NCBI RefSeq assembly: GCF_024713975.1
Contig: NC_091094.1
Location: 15,409,001-15,473,000 of the forward strand
Direction of reading: 5' to 3'
DNA length: 64,000 nt
Source: Paralichthys olivaceus
Taxonomy: Eukaryota > Chordata > Actinopteri > Pleuronectiformes > Paralichthyidae
A model generated the notes under the pieces. That model did no database searches. It saw only the letters and a program-made list of their open reading frames with translations, and was not told the DNA's origin. Every line of letters starts with the position of its first letter. The stretch's first letter is position 1. The position numbers and the translations under genes were made by a program. Below are positions 36,826 to 64,000 of this stretch, piece by piece.

Positions 36826-39800
36826 TCAGTTAATCATGATGAAGTTGGATTTGCAATGAGCTGGAAAACAGAACAAATGTTAGTTCTACACGAGGACGAA
36901 GAGAGGAAGTGTCCAAATTTAAACATGAGACATGTTTTTGCATCTTCTTGTTTCACAGCCCAAAGTATGAAAATCACTTCCTATTTATGTTTGTACAACT
37001 TGTTCTAATTAACAGTAGTTGGGCATGGAATGACTAAATTACTCCTGTAAATGTGATTCTCTCTGAATAAGGAGGACTAAAACTATTATAACATCACTCA
37101 CCAATAAATTCTGCAACAGGGTCGTGTTCTCCCTCCGTGCGGATCGTCCCTGCGATGCTGTCGTTCTCCAGGATGGGCAGGAAGAGCTGAACGAAATCTG
37201 ATGTGTAGGGAGGTGCAATCACATCCAGCACCTTTTAAAGAGAGGAAGTTAAAACTTGACGTAAGATAGAAGACAGTACTTTGACACTCAAGTTATATTT
37301 TCTGATAGGTGTTCATGTAGGATGTATTTGTAAACACAGCAGTAAAAGAAGCAAATTTGTCAACTCTTGCATAAAACTCACAATTGTATCTCATAGTTTA
37401 TCTTTATAAGTATAAAATACATGCTGTGCACAAGTTAGCCATTCTCCCAGTGGCAGTCTCAGTTACTCGATTACTTTGCTGTAGTGAGCAATAAACCAAA
37501 TGTCATGGATTATGACTCTTTACAGGCACTTCCTTTAACAAAAATAAAATACAATCGTCTGTTCCATATCAAAACTATTAAAATATGATGGGACAGAAAT
37601 AAACAGAGATTCAAAATGTTAATCGTGATTCAATATATTAAAATCTATTCAAGCCCATTTTAGGGCCTCATGTATAATTCATAGTTAATCTCTGTCAGGA
37701 TCTGCAGGCTCAGTAACTTCTGTGATAGATTAAAAATATTGATACCAGACATCACTTCCTCTCCCACATTTTATCTGATAGAGGTTAGAAGCTGCTGTTA
37801 CCTCTGTGACAAAGTATCTAATGAGGGAAATGTCCGTGTTGAGTTTCTCCAGACACTTTCGAATATAACCGACTACAGGCAGCACGTAGCCACGACTCAG
37901 CAGATGAACCATTCGGTCGAGCAGAGTCTTCTTCAGCTCCAGCTGAAGGGGAAGTGAAACCAACATGCTGTCAGTGGTACAGTCACAGTATACCTCTGGT
38001 TGGAAGTGAAACGTAAAGTAATCAAACACACACCTGCTCCATGACGTCCAGCTGAGAGTGCTCCGTCTCAAACAGTTTGATGAGCAGCTGGAGGACCTGT
38101 GGATGCAGCAGCTGATGACACGTACAGATCTGTGCAGAGGAAGAGTTCATGTTTAAGTTCACCTTGTTGTCTTTGAGGCTGAAAATCAAACTTTCATCTC
38201 ACAGTGATCTCCCACCTCGTCCAGCAGAGCTAAATGCACTGGAGTGTGGTCAGTCTGGAGCTGAAAGTACCGCGGCTCAGACACCGTCCAGTCCACCCAC
38301 TTTAAAACCCCCATGGCAACGACTGGAAACCTAAACACGCACACACACGCACACACACACACACAAAGAGGGGTCAGGCAAGTCAAGGAAAACAATTTAT
38401 CAAATTCAGTTGCTCATAAAATCTGTTGAATCATTTTTATGCCCCTTCTCTTTGCAGCTATTTGCACCAACTGAATGCATGGTACATTATTTCTTCTGTC
38501 GCTTAATTCCATCAACAAAAATTCTCATAATAGTAAATAAGTTATTTTCTTAAGCATGACTATATCAGTCGGTGTAGGCGGTGCAGAACTTGAGGTAAGG
38601 AAATGCTCCTCTCACCGAATGCACTGGTATAAAGTGCCGAGCTCAGCAACAAGCTCTGTGGCTCCTTTGTTCTCGTTGCAGCATAGGTTGTGCACAGTCT
38701 CTATGGCCTTAGACGTCGACTTGAGCTCATCTTTGTTGATGTTGACTCGCTTGTTCTGGGAATGAAAAGGTGTCACATGTCAGAGAGAGCTTCAGAAGCA
38801 GGTGTGAGAAATATAGTATTGATCCAAAGCAGTTGTCACAAGCTTATAAAACCTTGCTTGGAATTCATTTCAAGTACAACACAACTACTGCAAACCAGTC
38901 TGCAAGTATGTAACTTTCTTTGCATCATTATATGTCTGTACCTTTTTCCACGTCTCTACCACACTAGCAGCGTAGGCCAGGATGTGGATGTATTTGTGTT
39001 TATGGTCTTGGTTGATCTTCGACCCGGGCTTAAACAGTGACTGCATGAACAGGTCCAGAAAGGCAGGCACTCTGATCTGAAGACCCGAAAGACAAATGTT
39101 TCAGTTGTCAGCACTTTTTCAAGTAGTCAGTTGACACAGAGTTCGAGACGCTCTTTCCTCACCAGCTCCACAGGAGGAGGGTCCATGCTGCTGAACATCT
39201 TGAACAGAACTGTGATGTCTGCAGGGTTCAGGGCTCCTTTAGACAACATGGCACCCAGCGCTTGACATGCTCGAGGGTAGGCTGCTGCTGTACCGAGCGC
39301 GAGGGTTATCTGACTCGCATCGTGACCTCTGAGAAAAGAATCATAACCAAAGAATTGATGTCAGCAGTTAAAGTTGGTATTTGTGTCCTGGGGCTTGTTG
39401 CAAAAGGGAGATTTACTGACGGATACAATACAGATAAGTTTACTCAGTAAAACCTGGATCAGTCTCTAACTGCACTGATTGACACTCTGATCTTAAATGT
39501 ATCCATTTGATTGAATCCATTCCATGAAAGTATAGAACAGACCACATCAAGAGAGAAGTGTACCTCTCGTGTGCTGACTTCTGCACCTCCTGGCCGATCC
39601 TACGAACGGCCGAACCGCCCTGTTCTTCCTGAGCCAGGATGGACATCATTGCCTGGGCGAAGAGGTAGGTGTGCTCGCCGTGACAAACCATCTTCTGCAG
39701 GAGAGAGGCAAACAACTCAGCAGAGATCACCGAACACCGAACAGCAAATCAAGCTCCTAAGATGAAGCCGAATTGTTTTCGATGTTCAGTGAAATAAAAC

Positions 39801-42800
39801 TAACTTAAAACTGAATAATCAACTGTCAAATTCTTAAATACATTTCTGTTGAGACAAATCTATTGTGCTAATGATGATGTAACTGCTTCTTAAAGTGCTG
39901 TCCCAATCCGGTGTAGGGGAAGATTTCAACCACTCAGAATGCACTGCAACAGCTCGTATGCCAAGACCTGCAAGACCAGCTGCACATTCCCACTACTCTA
40001 TTGCACATCAGATGTCAGTAGTCATCCGTGCTCATCACTTTTAATTAATTTAAACAAGCCTCCTACAATGGAACGTGAAAAATGAAGGGCGAAGGAAGGG
40101 AGAAGGGGTGAAATGGAATTGGGCCTAAGTATCAGCGGTGTGCGTGGGCCAGTTCAGACAGACACATGATATTTTATAGCGTGGGCCTTGAGATTGACAT
40201 GTCTGCTCTAAAATATAATGTTATTACAAATTACAGATAATAAAGTTTTCATTTCATAGAATCATGGTTTACAGAGAGAAAGCTAAAAGAAGCCTCACAG
40301 CAAACTCCGGCAGATTCTTCTCCAGGTTTTCTTCTCCTCCATCCAGCAGCGTTGCCAAAGACGTCCTCAGTACTCGCGAGAAAACCTCCAGCTGCTGACA
40401 AGCTGTAGACACGCTGGTAATCTCACCCTGGTAGCCAGCGTCTGAAATAAGCTAAACATACACGCACGGAGAGGAAGTGGAGGACAAACAGCATGACAAA
40501 GATTTCTCCATCACTAGTATAATGTGATACGATGCATCAAAAAAACACTCAGCATGACTTCATCCCCAAAACTCTTCAGCAACTGCCTGCAACCATTAAT
40601 TACTGTCTGTGGTCATTTATCCATAATTTGTGCTATTTGTGTTACAGTGATACAAATAATGCCCATCACAGTAGTAGACAACATCATGTCTTCACATTGC
40701 TAAACATAGGTTTAAAAAAAACATTAAATTTGCAATGAAATCAAAAACAAAAATTTACAAAAATCAACACATCCAAAAAAGGCAGAATTAGCGACAATAG
40801 TCTCTGAAGTAATATATCTGCAAAGTTTCTTTTGTGTTGGTTTACCTTCACAGTGAAGTTGAGCATCAGACAGTCTGGATGAGCCTCTGCCAGCTTATAA
40901 AAGAGATCTCTCCACGTGGTGTGTGCAATCATCTGCTCGAGCCAGGCGGGAGTCTAGACACACAACTGACTGGTTCAGTTTTATATCCACACAACTTCCT
41001 TACTTCTCATGCTGAGAATTTCACCAAAACATGTCTAGTTCATAACAACTTCAGTTAAATGTTACCTTGATGATTCAGTTTTTAGTGTAATAAAAGAAAA
41101 TCCACCAGCATTCACAAATCTCACCTCTCCCTCAACAGTGAAAATGGAATCTGCTTTCTGGGGATCAAAGTGTTTTATCAGGAGACTCTTGAGGTGATTT
41201 TCTACTCGCTCTTGGACCTGAGCAGGCTCGACACCTGCAGTCACAACAAAGAGCACAGATTAATAAAAGGTGAAATCAAAACAGGATGTGGTAGCAAACT
41301 TTGTAGTCTGTTACTGACCCATCTGGATGAGCCACTCTGCCAGCAGGTTAACGGTCTGAGCCACCGCAGAGTAGTTTTCGGAGAGAAGTTGGATGACGTG
41401 TTCTGGAGAGCCACCGGCTAGGAAATACCTGTGAGGAAACACATGGTTTCAATCATCCAATTCTCAGTAGAGCTTAATAATTCAAGCCTCTTCTCGTACA
41501 GGTCAAAATAATTTAATTTAACCTTCTCAATCTCATCTTGATGTGTTTTTGTTTTGCAAAGAATGCCTGAAGGTTTATGTTATGTCGCTATGAGGAGACA
41601 GGTGCTTACATTTTGAGGGTGTTGAAGATCGCAGGCTCCATGATGTAGTCCCTGCTGGAGAATTTCTGCAGACAATCTTCCTGGATTTTTCCGTCATTTT
41701 CCCCTTCAACATAAACGCCATCCTGCAAAAAGACACATGTTTATACCTCTGTAATGTTCTGTCCTCGCTCTGTTTTACACACAGTAAAATGTTCACAGGG
41801 CTGACAACACTGAGGTGACTCAGGAGGACTGAGTGCCATAGAACAGGTATCAGAGCTGGAATCGTATTTATTCCCAAGTAGGTTTTCAAGAGTAAGGAAT
41901 TTACTTCAGTGTTTGGTGCACAATAAACCTATTAAGTAGAAAGATTGGGGGAAAGATAAAGCAAATTAAGAAGTATTGTATATTATACAAAACTACACAA
42001 TAAAAGTTACAGTTCATGATACAGAAACTTCCCATTCATTACTGTTTTCCTAGACTGTAATAGACTGGAGCTTTACTTTGAAACTATGAAAAGTGTGTTT
42101 TTAACCTGTTATGAGGTTGTTGCTGGTTACAGAAAAAAGTGGCAGCTGCTGTATTTTGTTGTGGGATCTGTCCATCACGAGAACTGGACAACAGAGAATA
42201 CAGAAAATGTCCAGTGAGGAGCTTCTCACAATGTTTTTACACAAGAACCTGGAGTCAGACTGGATTTTAGATTCATGAATAATGATGATGATGTTTGTGT
42301 ATTTGTGTTGTTGGGGAACTCGCAATCAACCCTGTGTTACCATTAAACTTTTAAAAACAGGGAAGAGTTGAATCTGATTGTTGTGTCATGTTGACATTAT
42401 TATTCATCATCTACTGAATAGGTTAAGTATTGACATTTTTTTTAAAACATACATGACTAAACTTATATTACTGTGATGTCTTTCTATTAGAAAGCGTTAG
42501 AATGTGAATCCTGTCCTGGATTTTAAATGTCATTAACTACTGACCAATCAAAGTGTGTAAGTGTTCTCTCATGAAGCCATGGAGCTCGAATGTTTTCCAA
42601 CAGTCTCCAGAAAGTTCAGATTATGCATAAAAGTAGAAGACAGAAGTGAGTCTACAGGTTTGTTAGCACTTGCACTGACGTGAGTAACACTTAGCGGGTC
42701 CACCGGCTGTTTCTTTAGTTAGCATGTAGCCGGTGTTAGCAGCCAACTGAGCCTCTCAGCTCAGTTCAAACCATACGGGACATGTGGACAGATGTGAGGA

Positions 42801-42986
42801 CGCTTCTGTCTCTGCACATGTCCTCTGTGTCTGTGAGCTGAACCTTAATGTCCACTCGTCACAGTTATTTAGCAGCAGGCGCAGCTGCGGCTAAGCTAAC
42901 GCTGCTTAACCAACAGCAACAAGTCTCACCGTGTTGCCGTCCGGCCCCTCCCAGTCTCCGGCAGTGCTGTAATACTCCTCGTCCAT
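36826..42986 (-). CDS. nelfcd: NELF-C/D, negative elongation factor subunit (TH1-like)
   Basis: Subunit of the NELF complex that holds RNA polymerase II in promoter-proximal pause; nuclear. Exons in transcript order: 42986-42930, 41722-41610, 41428-41319, 41234-41125, 40953-40846, 40451-40299, 39694-39564, 39328-39163, 39076-38942, 38755-38616, 38330-38216, 38129-38034, 37942-37802, 37231-37102, 36860-36826. Phases agree, giving 579 aa (human ~590). The N-terminus is acidic ([14 protein letters not shown]) with an excellent start context (GTCACCATGG). The conserved blocks [70 protein letters not shown] and [26 protein letters not shown] make the identity certain. It ends CKSNFIMIN. The intron-1 end and promoter region carry TTAGC/GCTAAC words. 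Confidence 0.97.
38337..38367. repeat. (CA)n microsatellite in nelfcd intron
   Basis: An interrupted ACACAC/ACGCAC run just upstream (in transcript sense) of the acceptor of the exon at 38330. Confidence 0.85.
39895..40125. mobile_element. Miniature inverted-repeat element in nelfcd intron 6
   Basis: The left end GTGCTGTCCCAATCC is mirrored by a decayed right end GGAATTGGGCC. About 230 bp, no frame. It resembles short hAT-like fish elements with GTCCCAATTCC ends; family from memory. Confidence 0.45.
41723..42929 (-). other. nelfcd intron 1
   Basis: A 1.2 kb AT-rich intron. The part nearest exon 1 is rich in TTAGC-type words (42717-42905). No exon-like sequence was seen. Confidence 0.6.
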
Positions 42987-43110
42987 GGTGACGGGGGAAA
43001 GGAGATGTTCACCTAGCTGCAGTAACTCCGCTGTGGGTTTTAAATCCTCTGTAAGCGCTGAAAGACAAGAAGCGCGTTAAGCCTGCAAGCTAACAACAAC
43101 AACAGCGGAG
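42987..43110 (-). promoter_or_regulatory. nelfcd 5' UTR / promoter
   Basis: GC-richer than its surroundings, with AAGCTAAC and GTTAAGC words. On the minus strand the 5' UTR before the ATG has no upstream ATG in its last 80 bases. The transcription start is not visible. Confidence 0.4.
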
Positions 43111-43184
43111 GAAGATGGCGAGCCGAGAGGCCACGCCCCCTGAGAGCGGAGGCCTTTTCCCTCGGTTTGGACTGAAAGGTACGG

Positions 43185-43320
43185 CTGCAACACAATCACG
43201 CAGCACTACACAACACGATCACAACACTGCAACTTAGCAGCACACAATCACAAGACTGCAACACATTCCTACAACACAATCACAAATCAACATAGCAGAA
43301 CACCACAACACAATGACCAT
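43185..43320. repeat. Imperfect CACAATCACAACACTGCAA minisatellite
   Basis: Four or five degenerate copies of a unit of about 25-30 bases (CACAATCACA...CACTGCAAC) lie just upstream of nelfcd. The region from here to 44370 is otherwise AT-rich with no gene seen. Confidence 0.6.
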
Positions 43321-44369
43321 CAAGTTAAATGAGACCCCTCTCTCTCTACACACATTAAAAGCTCCATGGAGGATGTATCACGGGACAGTCAGACTATAAA
43401 CCACTCAGTAAAAATGGTCTCCATCAAAAGCTTGCAGGAGCAGTGAGACTCTTAATGTTTTTTGAAGCCCATTGGATTTACAAAAGGTTACACACATATA
43501 ACTGGATCAGTCAAGACCTTGATCCTTGATCCAACATTCAGAAGACAAACTCTACACTTGTTAGTGATAATACTAACTTTAAAACATTTCCTTTACTTTG
43601 TAGCATAAGGGTAAAACCTTCTTATAATGTAATTATGAATTGACTAAAGTAGCAAGTGTTCAGGATGTAAAATTACACCTTTTTGTATTTGCGTACATCA
43701 CAGACATTAACTAACTGTGTGAGTTTCTTCAAGTCCACTCCTGCAGTTTGTACACACAGCTGTACAATGTTCACTATACACAAAAACCACTAAATTAGGA
43801 TGTGACCTCCATTGTTGTTAAGCAAACTCAACTTAAATATTGTTAATGCAACAAGTATGTGAAGTATGTCAATGTGATGCGAAGAAAAACGTGCAGCCAT
43901 CTGAAGGACAGACACCACATATTTGTGTAACAGATGTTGGTGTGCTGTGTGAGTTTAGGGCTTAAATAGTGACAGCAAATCCACAAATCATAATTTAAGC
44001 CATGTTAACTATTTACTATTCACTACATCTTAATGTGACACAATAAATTATGAATAATTGATTTTTCTCAGCATTTATGCAGTCGCTGTGCCTATTTGCT
44101 AATCTTTTTTATTATGGACTGAACAATCAACCAAAACATAAAATCACTCCTCTACACATGCAGATTGAATTCCAGCTACAAACTGTAAAACACTGTAATC
44201 AAAATGAACAGGGTTGAAGACACTATGTGAGACACTTCAGATCATTCTGGTCCAGCAGGTCAACTTCAGGCCACAGTTGCATCATCAAAGACTAAAATGA
44301 GGCATTTTTGAGCAGCAGCAGTCCAACTTCAACAGAACCAACTCGGCAGCCACCTTTGAATCAAATCTT

Positions 44370-44760
44370 GCTGTACTAGCTATTTGCCAGTTTTCTGAGT
44401 AATTTAAAATCAACCTTCCCAAACATTTCAGACTTCTTCATTTTCTTTGCTTCTCTGAGGTCAGGTTGGTGGCAGGGTGTTCCAGACATCTCCCTGCCCA
44501 CTCTCCATCTCCTCCTGGTGGGAGCCTGAGACATCCCCGGGCCACTAGGCCAGATGGGATATATACACATTATCCCTCCAGTGAGTTCTAAATCTACCCC
44601 CCGGGTATCCTCGCTGCTGGATGAGCCCTGAAATCCTCCAATGGAAGGTGCCCAGGAGGTGTCCCAATAAGATGTGTGGACCCATCTTAACTGAATGCAT
44701 TCCACGTGATGGAGCAGCAACTCCTCACTCCATCTTTGAGGCTGAGCCAAGACAATTTAC
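44370..44760 (-). mobile_element. Degenerate LINE ORF2 C-terminal fragment
   Basis: The minus-strand frame 44750-44376 retains HHVECIQLRWV and later RRRWRVGREMSGTPC. Its nucleotide sequence follows the end of a common fish non-LTR retrotransposon (QLRWLGHL-type motif, then GGR/TRWRDY-type region, then a pro-rich end). It is badly decayed, with no RT domain. It sits just downstream of the kdm5b poly(A) site. Confidence 0.6.
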
Positions 44761-44845
44761 AGGTGACGGAAGAGGAAATTTACTTGTCGACTGTTCAGCA
44801 CTAAAAGGATGGACAAGTCCAGGCATTTGGGAACAAACATTTTTT

Positions 44846-45844
44846 TTTATTATATAATGCAAACTGCAACATATGAATTATATTATTTACCCAAAAGGAG
44901 CAGAAAAAGGTCATATACCCGTGGCAAATAAATCACACAGTCTGTGTTAAATCTAAGTCCAACACGATATTTTCATCCTAAACCATATAAAGGGAAAATC
45001 CACCCTAAAACAAAATGTACATTCCATTGACGTCGGACAGTTCATTCTCACTCTGTGAACATCAAGGTCCAGGAACTCAAGATCCAAGGCTCGTGTTTTC
45101 TCTTCCGCAGACAGCGCACAAGGGAATCCTGACTTCATCTCAAAGTTAGTTTGTTTGTTTGAGGGATGTGGGCAAATATTCAGATGCAAACCTTTGCACA
45201 TTTTGGATCAACAAGCTCAGACGTGCAGTCGTCGCTTCTCTTGTTTCTGATTTGTTAAAAAGTGTTAACTGAACCGAGTAAGATCATAAGATTCATAAAG
45301 TGAATTCATCAGGATTTTAGCTTCATCCTATCCTAAGAGGGCATCCTATCAAAGAATGTCTAAGCACAAATATAGCTCAGCTGAAAACTGAACTGCAATT
45401 AATCAGTTCAGTTATTGCTTAGATAAATAATATTTACTCTACAAGAGAAAGATAAGTTTCACATTGTTCAGATGCATGTAAAAAAAGAAAAATGTTTTAA
45501 AATGTGATGTCCAATTGACTTTTTTTTCAGTTTTGGTTGAAAAAAAATATCCCTGTGCTGTTGGTTCTGGAAACGTTTTGCCATTTTTGTACATGTGTGC
45601 ATCAGGTCTTGGAAAGTTTCAGAAAGGATTAGTTGATTAGCTGAAAAACCAGCCACGTGATGAAAACAGTGACAGAAGTCTTTTGTAACTCTGGGAAAAA
45701 AGTAAATAGCACCATGTTCACCAAGGGCAAGCCAGAAGGGAAGAGATGGGGGTGTGAGTGGGGGGGGGGCACACAGAGTTCAGGTGTGCACTTAAGTGCT
45801 GCGGCAACAAAACTGCTGATCCTTCAAAAGTCACTTTTTGGTCT
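44846..45844 (-). other. kdm5b: kdm5b 3' UTR with poly(A) signal
   Basis: The only AATAAA I see on the minus strand downstream of the stop codon before the LINE remnant is at 44851-44846, implying a 3' UTR of about 1.0 kb. A poly-G run (GGGGGGGGG on plus, 45760-45769) lies within it. Confidence 0.5.
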
Positions 45845-62519
<16,675 letters not shown>

Positions 62520-62523
<4 letters not shown>

Positions 62524-62531
62524 GGTCGCAT
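62520..62531 (-). promoter_or_regulatory. Minimal upstream ORF overlapping the kdm5b start codon
   Basis: Minus-strand reading ATG CGA CCA TGA: the uORF starts at 62531 and its TGA (62522-62520) overlaps the main ATG (62523-62521) as ATGA. Both ATGs have A at -3. A second uORF, ATG AAC TGA, lies at 62609-62601. That both are in the mature 5' UTR is assumed from proximity. Confidence 0.6.
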
Positions 62532-63260
62532 CTTTGTTGTGGCTCCCGCTGGATGTTTTATTGTTATTGTTGTTGCTGTGGTTCGTGGGGACGCGATCTC
62601 TCAGTTCATGTCCACGCTCCACTTCAATGAGCCCACGGACGAATTATCGAGTTGGAGACGAGAGCGTGACAGCCAGGGAGCGTGCTCCTCCGCTACAAAA
62701 AGTAGACACCCACAAAATGCTTCAGGGCCGCACTTCTGCTCGTTGCGGTGACGATGCTGCATCTCAGTCAAAACCCGTGTTTCACGTCTGAGCACTGATG
62801 GTGTCTAAAACTAATATTTAATAGGCCCGAGTTGCGGGGTCATATGTGTTAGAGGAGTTCAATGGCTGCAGGGCTGGTTTACAGGAGCACGTCGAATTAA
62901 CCGTCATTTTAATAAAAACAAATAACTGCAAACACTTTGTGACTATTAAACTCTGTAGTTGAGAGATTATAAATTATAAAGCTTATTGGTTCCGTGGCTT
63001 CCTCACAGATGATCGCTCCCTGCTGGGTGAGTTGGATTCCTCTCACCCCTTCGCCCGCAAATCAATCGGTTAACAAACGGAAGAATGAGTTGGATCGGCC
63101 CCGCCCGGCTGTGCCAACATAATAGACGCGTCTGACGGGACGTTGGGTGACACTAATCGAGCACACCCACCAGATCTCTACGCTGCGACCGGCACTTCGT
63201 TTTTAAATGGTCTAGAGGAGCTCGTTGATTGGTGGAGACTGAAGTCACGTGGTGAGAGTT
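62532..63260 (-). promoter_or_regulatory. kdm5b promoter / 5' UTR region
   Basis: CpG-rich sequence with a GC box (CCCCGCCCGG at 63101-63110) and an E-box CACGTG (63246-63251). The transcription start is not visible. Confidence 0.45.
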
Positions 63261-64000
63261 GGACTGTTTATGTTTTCATAAGAAACATTTTTATTCGTTT
63301 ACACTGAACCAGCCCCTGAAGGCATCACGCGTGAAGCAGGTTTATCGTCTATATAAAAATTAATGTTCATATTTTAAATGTTTTTTCTCGCAAAACCGCG
63401 CGTTTAATCATGTCGATGTGCATTACGTCACTTTCTAAATAGTGTTCCAACTATATACAACTACCATCATCACCTCATGGATGTTTTTCACCGCAGTCAA
63501 GTACTTTACATATAATAATTATAGTGAAGGCACTGAAGGATTATAATAAAATATCTTCGCCGTGTTTTGTGATTTCTGACAAATAATTGTCAAATTGATT
63601 TGACTTTGTTGAACTTTGTTGTTGTTGTTCTGTTGTATTTCTATTGTATTCAGAGAGAAGCCTGCACAAAGTCAAAGACGTCTGGAAATTTAGTAGACCT
63701 TTAAAGACTGTAAATGTCTGATTATATATTGTAAATGTGACTGGCTTACTGTGAGCTAGAGTTAACATTGAATGAATAATATATTATATAATAATATTCG
63801 ACTGATTTACATTTCCCTGTTCTGTTTGTTGACAGCAAACTTGAACAGGTGAGTTTCACAGTTGGGAGAAAAATGTATTGCACACCTTTAAAGGTTTTTT
63901 AAGATTAGTCTTTATAAATCTCTGTATAACCACTTGCTTTCTGTCCAATTGTCTTTTGAATCAATATGGACATGATAATTCTGCACATCCTTTGCATAGC
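63261..64000. other. Unassigned right flank
   Basis: AT-rich sequence upstream of kdm5b. No exon, repeat or RNA gene that I can support. Confidence 0.6.

Noticed and set aside
63836-63848. Acceptor-donor pair flanking 13 bases near the right edge
   Set aside because: A 13-base microexon cannot be supported without transcript data or a neighbouring exon.

Overview
The window is a piece of a ray-finned fish nuclear genome. The evidence is short GT-AG introns, vertebrate-type proteins with fish-like residues, CA/TA microsatellites, and miniature repeats of kinds I associate with spiny-rayed (percomorph) fishes; the percomorph assignment is inference. All exon boundaries below were read by hand from splice signals, reading phase and remembered vertebrate homologues. 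No alignment or database search was run.

Layout, left to right. (1) 1-7510, minus strand: the 5' part of slc11a2 (DMT1/NRAMP2 metal transporter), eleven coding exons plus a non-coding first exon; its 3' part lies beyond the left edge. (2) 9538-20031, plus strand: an ankrd52-type ankyrin-repeat subunit of protein phosphatase 6, 28 coding exons, head to head with slc11a2. (3) 23340-30085, plus: npepl1, an M17 leucyl-aminopeptidase-like protein, 12 exons. (4) 31517-34749, plus: ctsz (cathepsin Z/X), 6 exons. (5) 36826-42986, minus: nelfcd (NELF-C/D, pausing factor), 15 exons, tail to tail with ctsz. (6) 45845-62523, minus: kdm5b (JmjC H3K4 demethylase), 27 exons, transcribed toward nelfcd; its promoter region fills 62.5-63.3 kb. 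The last ~700 bases show no recognisable gene.

Every gene except the edge-truncated slc11a2 reads through in frame from ATG to stop. Total lengths are 1042, 523, 303, 579 and 1490 aa, the same as or close to the human proteins as I remember them. The npepl1-ctsz-nelfcd group corresponds to linked genes on human 20q13.32, while slc11a2/ankrd52 (12q13) and kdm5b (1q32) come from elsewhere, so the block mixes ancestral linkage groups. The genes do not form one pathway: they cover iron uptake, phosphatase scaffolding, two peptidases, transcription pausing and chromatin.

Non-coding content includes a family of TTAA-ended miniature inverted-repeat elements (six copies or fragments), other miniature elements, two degenerate LINE fragments, several very short retroposon tails, a duplicated unit inside kdm5b intron 1, and microsatellites. 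I found no CRISPR array, tRNA or rRNA and no convincing new molecular system. The most useful second-look items are a four-codon upstream ORF whose stop overlaps the kdm5b start codon, the recurrent TTAGC/GCTAAC words around all six promoters, the TTAA miniature-element family, and a short dyad element upstream of ctsz.
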